Source: Burkholderiales bacterium (lineage in GTDB: Bacteria; Pseudomonadota; Gammaproteobacteria; Burkholderiales; WYBJ01). Taken from it: a DNA stretch of 64,000 bases. Position numbers and translations under genes: made by a program. The stretch spans positions 402,724 to 466,723 of the forward strand of contig JALHQN010000002.1 in the NCBI GenBank assembly GCA_022841915.1, read 5' to 3'. Shown here in pieces: positions 17,977 to 28,499 of the stretch (the stretch's first letter is position 1; each line of letters begins with the position of its first letter). The notes below the pieces were generated by a model, which was not told the DNA's origin, searched no databases, and saw nothing but the letters and a program-made list of their open reading frames with translations.

Positions 17977-19803
17977 TTAAACCCCAACTTTCGTGCCGCC
18001 GGGGGTCGATCCGTACGTGGATCCAGCGGATGGCGCGGGCGGAAACTGGAGTTCCGCCAAGTGCGCGTAGAGGCCGCCTGCCTGCATCAGCGCCTCATGG
18101 CGACCGATGGCGTGGATGCGCCCATGGTCGAGGACCACGATTCGATCCGCGTCCTGGACCGTCGACAGCCGGTGCGCGATGGTCAGCGAGGTCCGGCCTC
18201 GCACCAGATTGACCAAGGCATCCTGCACCAGCCGTTCGCTGACCGAATCCAGCGCGCTGGTGGCTTCGTCGAGCAGCAGGATCTCGCGATCGGCCAGCAA
18301 GGCACGGGCGATGGACAGCCGCTGACGCTGGCCCCCGGAGAGTCTGGCGCCCCGCTCGCCAAGCTCGGTGCGCAAGCCCTCGGGCAAACGCTCGACGAAC
18401 TCCTCGGCATGGGCTGCACGCAAGGCGCGCACGACTTCGGCTTGCGTCGCTTGAGGGCGCCCGTAGCGCACGTTCTCGAGCACGCTGGTCGCGAAGATGA
18501 CCGGATCCTGTGGCACCAGTGCAATGCGACGCCGCACATCGGCCGGATCGCAACGGCGTATGTCGACGCCGTCGATGCACACGCGCCCGAACTGCGGGTC
18601 GTGGAAGCGCAGCAGCAGCCCCATCACGGTGGACTTGCCCGCGCCCGAGGGGCCGACCAGGGCGATGTGTTCGCCGGGTTCGATTTCGAGATCGAAGTCG
18701 CTCAGGGCGGGCTGCTCGGGACGCGAGGGATAACTGAACTGTACGCCTTCGAACGACACGCGCCCGCGCACCCGATCCGGGAAGCGCACCGGGGTCGCCG
18801 GTGCCTGCACCGACGCAGACGTATCCAGGATCTCCATCAGCCGTTCGCACGCGCCTGCTGCCCGCTGGATTTCGCCCCAGACCTCGGATACCGTGCCGGC
18901 CCCGCTGGCCACGATGCTGGCGTAGAACACGAACGCGGACAGCTCGCCCGCCGTGATCTTGCCGGCCAGGACATCATGACCGCCGATCCAGAGAATGACG
19001 GCGATGGCGCTGAACGCGATCAGCATGACCAAGGCGATCAATCCGGCCTTCTGACGCACCCTCGCGACGCCCACCTCGCAGGCGGACTCGACCCGGCGGT
19101 TGAAATGCGCGCGCTCCTCGGCCTCGTGCACATACGCCTGCACGGTGAGGATTTCGTGGATCGCTTCGTCGACATGGGCCGATACGTCGGCCACGCGGTC
19201 TTGATTGGCTCGGGACAATCCGCGAACGCGGCGGCCCAGCAAGAATATCGGGATCAAGGTCGCCGGCACGCCGAGCAGGACCAGGGCGGCGAGCTTGGGA
19301 CTGGTGACAAAAAGCAGCACCACGGCCCCGACCATCATCAGCAGATTGCGCAGAAACATGGAGAAGCCGAACCCGATCACCATCTGAAGTTGCGTGGTGT
19401 CGTTCGTGAGCCTGGAGATGATCTCGCCGGTGCGCGTGGCCCCGAAGAAGTCGGAGGACAAGCCAATGATGTGTTCGAAGACGGTGCTTCTCAGGTCAGC
19501 GATCACTCGCTCCGCGGTCGACATCATGAGGTAGAAGCGGGCGTAGGTCGCCCCTGAGAGCACCACGGCGACGGCCAGCACGCCGGCGAGGGCTGTATTC
19601 AGCAGGTTCGGGTCGCCGCTCGCGAAACCCGAATCGATCACGTGCTTGAGCCCTTGTCCCAGTGCCAGCACGCTGGCCGCGGCCACGATCAGCGCACTCC
19701 CCGCCGCGGCGAGCCGCCCTTTGTACGGCAGGACGAATCGGGCAAGTCGCAGCAGGGGCGAAACGGATCGGGCAGTCTTCGGGGGGGTGAGGTTTGCGGG
19801 CAT
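17977..19803 (-). CDS. ABC exporter, fused permease-ATPase (MsbA/ABCB-like)
   Basis: A 608-residue half-transporter. The N-terminal part (about 20-310) has six membrane helices and the coupling-helix sequence STAERVIADLRSTVFEHIIG. The C-terminal ATPase has Walker A GPSGAGKST, Q-loop VPQDPVIF, signature LSGGQ, Walker B ILLLDEATSALD and H-loop IAHRLST. Such dimers export lipids, peptides or drugs across the inner membrane. An ATG at 19803 follows two codons after a GTG at 19809; I use the ATG. A poorly conserved Ser/Gly/Thr-rich tail (SAGSTYGSTPGG) ends the protein. The downstream lipoprotein gene may encode a partner. Substrate unknown. Confidence 0.9.
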   Translation of the reverse strand: MPANLTPPKTARSVSPLLRLARFVLPYKGRLAAAGSALIVAAASVLALGQGLKHVIDSGFASGDPNLLNTALAGVLAVAVVLSGATYARFYLMMSTAERVIADLRSTVFEHIIGLSSDFFGATRTGEIISRLTNDTTQLQMVIGFGFSMFLRNLLMMVGAVVLLFVTSPKLAALVLLGVPATLIPIFLLGRRVRGLSRANQDRVADVSAHVDEAIHEILTVQAYVHEAEERAHFNRRVESACEVGVARVRQKAGLIALVMLIAFSAIAVILWIGGHDVLAGKITAGELSAFVFYASIVASGAGTVSEVWGEIQRAAGACERLMEILDTSASVQAPATPVRFPDRVRGRVSFEGVQFSYPSRPEQPALSDFDLEIEPGEHIALVGPSGAGKSTVMGLLLRFHDPQFGRVCIDGVDIRRCDPADVRRRIALVPQDPVIFATSVLENVRYGRPQATQAEVVRALRAAHAEEFVERLPEGLRTELGERGARLSGGQRQRLSIARALLADREILLLDEATSALDSVSERLVQDALVNLVRGRTSLTIAHRLSTVQDADRIVVLDHGRIHAIGRHEALMQAGGLYAHLAELQFPPAPSAGSTYGSTPGGTKVGV

Positions 19804-20040
19804 GGTCACGAGGCGGAGCTGGGCAGACCGATCCTATGCGATCGGGGAGCGCTCGGGTGCCTGGAATTCGGCTTCTTTCGGGTGAAGCGCGATGCGACCG
19901 CAGTCCCCCTTGATTCCGGGGCGCTCGCCCCAAACTCAGGAGCCAGCGGCATTCGGCGCCGAGCTTACGCGATGCCGAGCCACGTTGCGCCGCCGCAGTA
20001 TCCGATCCGTGCCCGGTGGCACGAAAAACATGAGCAAGGG

Positions 20041-20069
20041 TTGCCCGCAGCAGATTCGCTCGCTATTAT
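20041..20069 (+). promoter_or_regulatory. groES-groEL promoter (sigma-70 type)
   Basis: TTGCCC at 20041-20046, 17-bp spacer, and TATTAT at 20064-20069. The -10 abuts the CIRCE element, so the transcription start lies inside CIRCE. The rest of the 19804-20119 gap shows no gene. Confidence 0.75.
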
Positions 20070-20095
20070 CAGCACTCCTTAGCAGCGAGTGCTAA
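20069..20095. promoter_or_regulatory. CIRCE operator (HrcA binding site)
   Basis: TCAGCACTC-N9-GAGTGCTAA matches the CIRCE consensus TTAGCACTC-N9-GAGTGCTAA at all but one position. It overlaps the end of the -10 and the start site of groES, the usual place for HrcA repression. hrcA itself is not in the window. Confidence 0.93.
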
Positions 20096-20119
20096 CAGCC
20101 CTATCCGAAGGAGATATTA

Positions 20120-20419
20120 ATGGCACTTAAGATTCGTCCGTTGCACGACCGCGTCATCGTCAAGCGTCTGGAAGAGGAGCGCAAGACGGCTTCCGGCATC
20201 GTGATTCCCGACACCGCCGCAGAAAAGCCCGATCAAGGCGAAATCATGGCCGTCGGCAAAGGCAAGATTCTCGATGACGGCAAGGTGCGCGCCCTCGAAG
20301 TGAAGGTCGGCGATCGCATCCTGTTCGGCAAATATTCCGGCCAGTCGGTCAAGGTCGACGGCGACGAACTGCTCGTGATGCGCGAAGAAGACATCATGGG
20401 CGTCATCGAAGGCAAGTAA
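20120..20419 (+). CDS. groES: Co-chaperonin GroES
   Basis: A 99-residue Hsp10 that forms the heptameric lid of the GroEL folding chamber. The start [20 protein letters not shown], the mobile loop [20 protein letters not shown] with its Ile-Val-Ile tip, and the final [12 protein letters not shown] are standard. It has an excellent ribosome site (AAGGAGATATTA before ATG). It is the first gene of the groESL operon, 88 bp before groEL. Confidence 0.98.
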   Translation: MALKIRPLHDRVIVKRLEEERKTASGIVIPDTAAEKPDQGEIMAVGKGKILDDGKVRALEVKVGDRILFGKYSGQSVKVDGDELLVMREEDIMGVIEGK

Positions 20420-20504
20420 GTCCCCATTCACCGCACCTGGATCGTCCGAGGCTGTTCGCATGGCGACGGTGGTCCGATCCAGGTGACAAGCATTAGGAGA
20501 TTGA

Positions 20505-22154
<1,650 letters not shown>

Positions 22155-22250
22155 GGTCGCTGCTTCGACGCTCTCGCGTCGAAGCAATGACTGCCCGGAT
22201 GCGAACGTCGGCGTTACGGCGCTCGTTCCGGGTCGGTCCGAACAAGAAAA

Positions 22251-22275
22251 AGCCCCGCGATTGCGGGGCTTTTTT
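22251..22275 (+). terminator. Rho-independent terminator of groESL
   Basis: Stem AGCCCCGC / GCGGGGCT (22251-22258 and 22263-22270) with a GATT loop and a T-run to 22275. An A-run on the other side (AAGAAAAAG) means it could also stop transcripts from the opposite strand; the converging GntR gene ends at 22353. Confidence 0.92.
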
Positions 22276-22352
22276 CGTCGCGCCAGGATGCTCAGCGCGC
22301 GTCTGCGCCATCCCGATCCGATCCCGATGCCTAGGGAATGCGCGGTTTCGCG

Positions 22353-23033
22353 TCAGCCGTTTCCGGCCGTGTGCAGCATGTGCAGGGTGATCTTTCTGAC
22401 TTCGGCCTTGCTCGCTTCGATGTGGGAGCGCAGCACCATCGCCGCCTGATTCGCTTTTCTCTTCGACAGCAGGCGCAGTATCTCGGCGTGCTCGTCGTAC
22501 GTCGCCTGGATCCGGTCGCCCTTGGTGAAGTCCAACCGGCGAATGATGCGGATCTTCTCCGTGATGTCCCGGTGCACCCGAGCCATCTCGGCATTGCCCG
22601 TGGCGACGACGAGACCTTGATGGAAGGCTTCATCGTGCTCGGAGACGCGGCGAGCATCGGTCAGGCGCTGTGCCGCAGGCACGAGCCAGATCGTCATCAA
22701 GTCCGCAAGGCTCGCCGCATGTTCGGCCTTGCAGATTTGCTCCACCGCAGCCAATTCCAGAACGACACGCAAGTCGTACAGTTGCTCGAATCGGTCGAAG
22801 TCGAACGGCCGCACGTTCCATCCGTTGCGAAAGGCGAGCTGCAGGTAGCCCTCCTGCTCGAGGCGGTGTAGCGCTTGCCGCACGGGTGTGCGACTGACCA
22901 GCAGCGTTTGCGCCAGTTCGGTCTCGGTCAGCCGGTCGCCGGGCCGCAGGCGAAATTCGAAGATGTCGGCCTTGATCTTGTCATAGACCGCTTCGGACAG
23001 GCGTGCGTGGGATTTCTCGGGCGTTTCGCGCAT
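22353..23033 (-). CDS. GntR/FadR-type regulator (FCD domain)
   Basis: A 226-residue transcription factor. The winged helix-turn-helix lies in residues ~10-75 (DRLTETELAQTLLVSRTPVR, then QALHRLEQEGYLQL). The C-terminal FCD domain follows (YDLRVVLELAAVEQICKA, FHQGLVVATGNAEM, with His residues typical of metal or acid binding). It is the last gene of the atzF-dpp operon, 15 bp after the dppF-like stop, so it probably controls this operon in response to the transported compound or its product. A matching palindrome lies at 30355-30368 near the operon start. Whether it represses or activates is not known. Confidence 0.88.
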   Translation of the reverse strand: MRETPEKSHARLSEAVYDKIKADIFEFRLRPGDRLTETELAQTLLVSRTPVRQALHRLEQEGYLQLAFRNGWNVRPFDFDRFEQLYDLRVVLELAAVEQICKAEHAASLADLMTIWLVPAAQRLTDARRVSEHDEAFHQGLVVATGNAEMARVHRDITEKIRIIRRLDFTKGDRIQATYDEHAEILRLLSKRKANQAAMVLRSHIEASKAEVRKITLHMLHTAGNG

Positions 23034-23048
23034 GGACGAATGGTAGCG

Positions 23049-24008
23049 CTATGCGAGATGACACGCGACTTGTCGGTGATCTTCGATGGCCCGCAGCGCT
23101 GGCGCTTCATGTCCGCAGCGTTCGAACCCGCGCGGGCAGCGCCCCTGCAGGCGGCAACGATTCGGTGCCGGATCGATGGGACTTTGCGGGTCGCCGCCGA
23201 CGAGCAGGTCGGCTTCGGTCGCCGCACCCCCGGTCAGGCCGCCCGGGAGCGAGGCGATCAGCGCTTTGGTGTAGGGGTGCAGAGGGCGCAGAAAAACATC
23301 CTGAGCGGGCCCGGTCTCGACGATCTGGCCCAAGTACATCACCATCACCCGATCGCAGAGCAGCCGCACCACGTTCAAGTCGTGCGACACGAAGAGAAAG
23401 CTCATCCGCATCTCGCGTTTGAGCCGATCGAGCAGCTGCAGGATGACTGCCTGAACGGAAACATCGAGCGCGGCCGTGGGTTCGTCCAGAATGAGCAAGC
23501 GCGGCTTGACGACGATGGCGCGGGCGATCCCCACCCGCGCCTTCTGGCCGCCGGACAGCTGATGGGGGTATCTGTCGAGGAGTTCTCTGGCCAGACCGAC
23601 GTGGTCGGCGGTTTCCTCGACCAGTGCGCTGAGCTTTGTCGAATCGCGCGTATCGGTGAGCAGACGTGCCGATTCGGCGATCGTCTCGCGGGCCGTGTAG
23701 CGGGGGTTCAGGCTGTCGGTCGGATCCTGGAACACCATCTGGATCTCGCGGCGCAGCGGATGGCGGGCCATCGAGCGCGGCGGAATCAGCGCGATGCCGT
23801 GGCCGTGAAAGCGGATATGGCCGTCGGTGATTTCCAGCGTGCGGGTCAGCAGCCGCACCAAGGTGGACTTGCCGCACCCGGATTCGCCGACGAGACCGAC
23901 GGTTTCGCCGGTTTCGATATGGAAGTTGAGCCCGTCCACGGCATGCAGTTTCCGCTTGCCCACGGGGAAGCGCTTGACGAGATCGATGGCTTCGATGAGC
24001 ACGCTCAT
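23049..24008 (-). CDS. Dipeptide/oligopeptide-type ABC transporter ATP-binding protein (DppF-like)
   Basis: A 319-residue ATPase of a peptide/opine/nickel-type importer. Walker A GESGCGKST, Q-loop VFQDPTDSLNPR, signature LSGGQ, Walker B LLILDEPTAALD and H-loop FVSHDLNVV are present. The C-terminal oligopeptide-transporter extension carries a CxxxxxCPxxxxxC cluster (CRLQGRCPRGFERC). The start ATG 24008 overlaps the stop of the DppD-like gene (ATGA). It is the second nucleotide-binding subunit of the heterodimer. The open frame is longer upstream but the ATG has the correct family N-terminus (MSVLIEAIDLVKRF). Confidence 0.92.
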   Translation of the reverse strand: MSVLIEAIDLVKRFPVGKRKLHAVDGLNFHIETGETVGLVGESGCGKSTLVRLLTRTLEITDGHIRFHGHGIALIPPRSMARHPLRREIQMVFQDPTDSLNPRYTARETIAESARLLTDTRDSTKLSALVEETADHVGLARELLDRYPHQLSGGQKARVGIARAIVVKPRLLILDEPTAALDVSVQAVILQLLDRLKREMRMSFLFVSHDLNVVRLLCDRVMVMYLGQIVETGPAQDVFLRPLHPYTKALIASLPGGLTGGAATEADLLVGGDPQSPIDPAPNRCRLQGRCPRGFERCGHEAPALRAIEDHRQVACHLA

Positions 24009-24982
24009 GCGGCTGCCTCCAGGCGAGGACGGTGACACGCGACCAGGTGGGCCGTCGTCAATGCATGCCGGGGCAGCGGCGATGCGCATGCCGCATCGCC
24101 CCGCTGACAGCGTTCGGCAAATCTGCAATGGGGCAGATCGACGCGGCGCAGATCCGGCAGATTGCCCGGGATGGCGGCGAGGTTCTCGAGTCGATCCTGG
24201 CCGACCGGGGTCGCTCGCACCAACTGCTCCGTGTAGGGGTGCGCGGAGGCGCGAAACAGCGTTTCGGTCGGACCCTGCTCCACGATGTGCCCCGCGTGCA
24301 TCACCGCCAGCCGTTCGCAGAACTCCCTCGCCAGACCGAGATCGTGCGTGATCAGCAACGTGGCCATGCCCTTTTCGCGGCCGAGATCCCGGATCAAGCG
24401 CATGATCGCGGCCTGAGTGGTGGCGTCCAGACCTGTGGTAGGCTCGTCCGCGATCAGCAAGCGCGGCCTGCATGCCAGGGCGATCGCGATCATCACGCGC
24501 TGACACATGCCGCCCGACAACTCGAACGGGTAGGCGGCGAACCGACGCTCCGGATCGGGAATGCGCACTTCGGCGAGGCACTCGATGGCGCGTGCGCGTA
24601 GTGCGGCGCCTTTGAGGTCGGTATGCCGACGCAATACATCCTCGATCTGATGGCCCGCCTGTCGGATCGGGTTCAAGGCCACCCGCGGATTCTGGAAGAT
24701 CATGGCCAGCTCGCGCCCGCGCAGGGTCTTCATGGCTTCGCCACGACGCGCCAGCATGTCCTGGCCGGCGAAGCGCATCGTGCCTTGCGTGATGCGCGCC
24801 GCGGCGTCCTGGATGCCGAGGATCGCGAACGAGAGGACCGATTTGCCGGAGCCGCTTTCGCCGACCAGCCCTAGCGATTCGCCCGTTTCCAGTTGCAGGC
24901 TGACGTTCTCGATGGCGCGAACGGTGCCGCCGCGAGTGCGAAACTCGATCGACAGATTCTCCACGCTGAGCAGCGCGCTCAT
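24005..24982 (-). CDS. Dipeptide/oligopeptide-type ABC transporter ATP-binding protein (DppD-like)
   Basis: A 325-residue ATPase, first of the pair. Walker A GESGSGKSV, Q-loop IFQNPRVALNP, signature LSGGM (one change from LSGGQ), Walker B LLIADEPTTGLD and H-loop LITHDLGLA are present. The C-terminal extension has the Cys cluster CRFAERCQRGDAAC, which in some family members holds a [4Fe-4S] cluster. Start ATG 24982 overlaps the DppC-like stop (ATGA). Confidence 0.92.
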   Translation of the reverse strand: MSALLSVENLSIEFRTRGGTVRAIENVSLQLETGESLGLVGESGSGKSVLSFAILGIQDAAARITQGTMRFAGQDMLARRGEAMKTLRGRELAMIFQNPRVALNPIRQAGHQIEDVLRRHTDLKGAALRARAIECLAEVRIPDPERRFAAYPFELSGGMCQRVMIAIALACRPRLLIADEPTTGLDATTQAAIMRLIRDLGREKGMATLLITHDLGLAREFCERLAVMHAGHIVEQGPTETLFRASAHPYTEQLVRATPVGQDRLENLAAIPGNLPDLRRVDLPHCRFAERCQRGDAACASPLPRHALTTAHLVACHRPRLEAAA

Positions 24983-25869
24983 GTTCTTCTCCGGGGATCG
25001 ACGAGATCGCGCAAGGAATCGCCGAGCAGATTGAAGCAGAACACGGCGAGCATCAGCACGGCGCCGGGAAACAAGGCGATCCACCATTCTCCCGAGACGA
25101 TGTATTGCGCGCCTTCGGCCACCATGATGCCCCACTCGGCCTGCGGCGGGCGCACGCCCAGCCCGATGAAGGACAGCCCGGCTGCGTTCAGGATGGCCCA
25201 GCCCATGTTGAGCGAGATCTGCACCGTGATCGGCGGCAGGATGTTGGGGATGATGTGATGGAACAACAGACGCGCCTCGCTGTTGCCGGCGAGTCTGGCC
25301 GCCTCGACGAAGGCCGCGTTGCGCAAGACGGTCGATTCGGCGCGCGCGACGCGGATGTAGAACGGCAGGTTGATGATCGCTGTCGCAAGCACGATGTTGG
25401 CGACCGTATTGCCGAGCGCGGCGACGATGCCCATCGCCAGCACGAACAGTGGAAAGGCCATGATGGTGTCGGAAATGCGGCCGACGATCCGGTCGGTCCA
25501 GCCGCCGAAGTAGCCGGCGCAGGCGCCGGCCAGGCCACCCAGAATGCAGGACAGACCGACCGCCGCCACGGCGATCCCCAGATCGAGCCTCGCGGCCACC
25601 ATGACGCGCGACAGGATGTCTCGGCCCAGCGCATCGGTGCCGAACCAGTGCGCCGACGAGGGCGGCGTCAACGGCGTGCCGACGTTGGAGGCGAGCGGGT
25701 CGAAAGGCGCGAGCCAGGGGCCGATCGCCGCGAGCATGACGAATGCGGCGAACAAGAGAAAGGCGACCAGCGACAGCGGGTTCTCCGCCACGACGTAGCG
25801 CAGCATGCGCCAGCGCTGCGCCCAGGCGTTCGCAGCTTGGGTCGACGATGCGAGGGTGATCTCAGGCAT
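24979..25869 (-). CDS. Peptide-type ABC transporter permease (DppC-like)
   Basis: A 296-residue inner-membrane permease. An N-terminal helix (LSLVAFLLFAAFVMLAAIGP) is followed by the OppC-type motif FGTDALGRDILSRVMVAARL, then five further helices and the EAA coupling loop EAARLAGNSEARLLFHHIIP. Its 5' end overlaps the DppB-like gene by 8 bp and its 3' end overlaps the DppD-like gene by 4 bp. Pairs with the DppB-like permease. Confidence 0.93.
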   Translation of the reverse strand: MPEITLASSTQAANAWAQRWRMLRYVVAENPLSLVAFLLFAAFVMLAAIGPWLAPFDPLASNVGTPLTPPSSAHWFGTDALGRDILSRVMVAARLDLGIAVAAVGLSCILGGLAGACAGYFGGWTDRIVGRISDTIMAFPLFVLAMGIVAALGNTVANIVLATAIINLPFYIRVARAESTVLRNAAFVEAARLAGNSEARLLFHHIIPNILPPITVQISLNMGWAILNAAGLSFIGLGVRPPQAEWGIMVAEGAQYIVSGEWWIALFPGAVLMLAVFCFNLLGDSLRDLVDPRRRT

Positions 25870-26875
25870 GGAGTCTCATCCTGGGGTCGACGATGCCATA
25901 GGCGATGTCGATGGCGAGATTGAGGAAGACGTAGAGCAGGGCCATGGTCAGCACGAAGCCTTGCACCGGTGCGTAGTCGGAGGCGACCAACGCCTCGATG
26001 GCGAACGACCCGATGCCGGGCCAGGCGAACACCTTCTCGACCAGCACGTTGGAGCCGAGCAGGAAGGAGAACACCATGCCGAGCGTCGTCATCACCGGCA
26101 GCAACGCGTTGCGAAAGGCGTAGGTGAACAGCACCGTCGATCCGGAGAGTCCGGCTGCGCGAGCCGTGCGGATGTAGTCCGCCGAGAGAACGCCCAGCAT
26201 GGCCGCGCGCGTCATGCGGGCGAGCGGCGCCAGGACGAAGAGCGCGAGCGTCAGCGCGGGAAGGAGCAGCTGCTTGGCTGCGCTGACGAACACTTCGAGG
26301 TCTCGTGCCAGGAGACTGTCGATCAGATAGAAGCCCGTGACGTGGGGCGGGCTCGTCAGATACGGGTCGAGCCTCCCGAGGGGCGAGGGCGCCCAGCCCA
26401 GCAGGAAGTAGAAGACATAGGCCAGGAGCAGCCCGGTGAAGAAGGTGGGCAGCGAGACGCCGGCGGTGGCGACGGCGCGACACAGGTGATCGATCCAGGA
26501 GCCGGGCCGGGTGGCGGCCAGGATGCCCAGCGGAATGGCAACGACGACGGCAACCACCAGGCCGACCAGCGTCAGCTCCAGCGATGCCGGCAAGCGCGTG
26601 GTGAGTTCCGTCAGAACCGGCTGCCCGGTGGCGAGCGAGTTCCCCCAGTCGCCATGCGCAAGATCGCGCACATAGAGGAAGAACTGCTCGAACAGGGGCT
26701 TGTCGAGCCCGAGCTTGACGCGAATCTGTTCCACCGCCTCGGCCGTGCCCGCGGGCCCGGCGAAGAAAGCGGCCGGGTCGCCGGGCAAGGCGCGAGTGAG
26801 CAGAAAGGTGACGATCACGACCCCGATGAGGTTCGGAACGGCGCCCAGCAGTCGCTTCAGTATCGTCGCCAGCAC
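25862..26875 (-). CDS. Peptide-type ABC transporter permease (DppB-like)
   Basis: A 337-residue permease. The signature N-terminus is ATILKRLLGAVPNLIGVVIV then LLTRALPGDPAAFFAGPAG. The EAA loop is RAAMLGVLSADYIRTARAAG, and the end VDPRMRLH is typical. Start is GTG 26875 with AAGGA 8 nt upstream, 10 bp after the binding-protein stop. Confidence 0.93.
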   Translation of the reverse strand: MLATILKRLLGAVPNLIGVVIVTFLLTRALPGDPAAFFAGPAGTAEAVEQIRVKLGLDKPLFEQFFLYVRDLAHGDWGNSLATGQPVLTELTTRLPASLELTLVGLVVAVVVAIPLGILAATRPGSWIDHLCRAVATAGVSLPTFFTGLLLAYVFYFLLGWAPSPLGRLDPYLTSPPHVTGFYLIDSLLARDLEVFVSAAKQLLLPALTLALFVLAPLARMTRAAMLGVLSADYIRTARAAGLSGSTVLFTYAFRNALLPVMTTLGMVFSFLLGSNVLVEKVFAWPGIGSFAIEALVASDYAPVQGFVLTMALLYVFLNLAIDIAYGIVDPRMRLHA

Positions 26876-26885
26876 GGGGGGATCC

Positions 26886-28499
26886 TTACTGCTTGTACAT
26901 CTGGCGGTAGTCGGGCTGCAGATGGAACCAGTAGGTGTAGCCCTGGACGTTCCTGCGCATCGCGACGTCCATCATGGGCTGAGCGACCGGGATCCGCGGC
27001 ACGTTCGTATAGGCGATGTCGATGAAGCCCTTCACCATCTGCGCGTACTTCTTGCTGTCGGGCTCGAAGCGCGCGGACTCGATGAGCTTGTCCATCTCGG
27101 GATTCTGGTAGCTCATGGTGTTGAAGACGGCGTTCTGACCGTGGTAGGTCCAGAAGAAGAAGTACTCGGGGTAGTTGAGCCAGCCGCCGAAGCGATTGAT
27201 GATGAGCGGCATGTCCTTCTTCAGCAGGGCGGCGCGCCAGTTCGAACCCGGGACCTTGTTGATCGTGGTCTTGATGTTGATCTGCGCCAGCGCTTCCTGG
27301 ATCAGCACCGCCATCGGCTCCGAGACCGTGCCCTGTCCGAGATCGAACGAGATCGTGGTCGCGAACCCTGCGCTTTGGCCAGCCTCGGCCATCAAGGCGC
27401 GCGCCTTGGCGACATCGGTGGCGTAGGCGGTGGCGGTCGGCCATTCGGTGCCGCTGACGGGCTTCTTCGCGCCGAAGAGAGGCACCGCGCGACCGTACAA
27501 GGCGTTGGCCATGATCTTGTCGTACGGCAGCACGTGCGCCACGGCCTGGCGTACCTTAGGGTTGTCGAACGGCGGCTTGTTGGAGAGCATGCCGACGTAC
27601 CACATCGAGTTCTCGATCGGGGTGCTCGCGACCTTGACGTTGCTCTTCTCCTGGGCCATCTCGGCGAAGTCCTTGGGCGGCATCTCGAAGGTGATGTCGA
27701 TGTCGCCCTTGGAGAGCAGGGCCCGACGATTGCCGGCCGACGGCACTTCCCGCTGGATGATGCGTCTCAACTTGGGCAGCGGCCCGCTCTTCCATTCGTC
27801 ATAGCGCTCGTAGACGATCTCCTGGCCCGGCTTGTAGCTGGCGACCTTGTAGGCGCCGCCGCCGGCCGTGTTGTTCTTCAGCCAGGTGGCGGCCCACGGA
27901 TCGGAGGCCGTGGCGTGCTTCTTCGCCAGCGTCGAGTTGTAGATCGAGGCGACGGGGACGGCCATGTTCGGCAGGCTCATCTTGTCCTTGCGCAGAAACG
28001 TGACCTTGAAGGTCTGGTCGTCGATCGCCTCGAACTGCTCGGGCTTCTCGAGCGATCCGGCCTTCATCTGGAAGGTCGGAAAGCCGCCCATCGCAAGCGC
28101 GCGATCGTAGGACCACTTGACGTCTTTCGCGGTCACCGGGGTGCCGTCGTGGAACTTCGCATCCGTGCGCAGCTTGAAGACGACCGACATCCCGTCCTTG
28201 GCGACTTCCCAGCTTACCGCCAGCTCGGGCTCGAGCTTGGTGTAGTCGTAGCTCGACGTGCCGTCGGGCATCTTCTTCTTGCCGTAGGTCATGAGCCGAT
28301 CGTAGACGAGCCAGGCCACGCCGTATGACGGGCGGTTGGCGCCGACACCGTGGATGTCGAGCATGTTGGGGCCGGTTTCGTTGGCCACGACCAGCGTTTC
28401 CATGCGCCTGTCCTGGGCGTGCGCCGAGGTCGTTGGGCCCGCCATCAGTGCCATGCAGGCAGAGAGCAGGAGGGTCTTCGGCAACGGGTAGAGCTTCAT
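26886..28499 (-). CDS. Peptide-type ABC transporter substrate-binding protein (SBP_bac_5)
   Basis: A 537-residue exported receptor. The signal peptide is LLLSACMALMAGPTTSAHAQ. Then come family-5 binding-protein landmarks: LEPELAVSWEVAKDGMSVVF, FHDGTPVTAKDVKWSYDRAL, and NPKVRQAVAHVLPYDKIMAN. Family members bind peptides, opines, nickel chelates or other small amides. Because the preceding, overlapping gene encodes allophanate hydrolase, a urea- or amide-derived N-compound is a reasonable guess. The start ATG 28499 has AAGGAGATC upstream and overlaps the atzF stop (ATGA). Confidence 0.92.
   Translation of the reverse strand: MKLYPLPKTLLLSACMALMAGPTTSAHAQDRRMETLVVANETGPNMLDIHGVGANRPSYGVAWLVYDRLMTYGKKKMPDGTSSYDYTKLEPELAVSWEVAKDGMSVVFKLRTDAKFHDGTPVTAKDVKWSYDRALAMGGFPTFQMKAGSLEKPEQFEAIDDQTFKVTFLRKDKMSLPNMAVPVASIYNSTLAKKHATASDPWAATWLKNNTAGGGAYKVASYKPGQEIVYERYDEWKSGPLPKLRRIIQREVPSAGNRRALLSKGDIDITFEMPPKDFAEMAQEKSNVKVASTPIENSMWYVGMLSNKPPFDNPKVRQAVAHVLPYDKIMANALYGRAVPLFGAKKPVSGTEWPTATAYATDVAKARALMAEAGQSAGFATTISFDLGQGTVSEPMAVLIQEALAQINIKTTINKVPGSNWRAALLKKDMPLIINRFGGWLNYPEYFFFWTYHGQNAVFNTMSYQNPEMDKLIESARFEPDSKKYAQMVKGFIDIAYTNVPRIPVAQPMMDVAMRRNVQGYTYWFHLQPDYRQMYKQ

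Noticed and set aside
17869-19557. 562-codon plus-strand frame opposite the ABC exporter
   Set aside because: Gln/His/Asp-rich shadow; all ABC motifs are on the minus strand.
26700-28328. Long plus-strand frame opposite the ABC receptor
   Set aside because: Antisense shadow of the binding-protein gene, with no recognisable domain.
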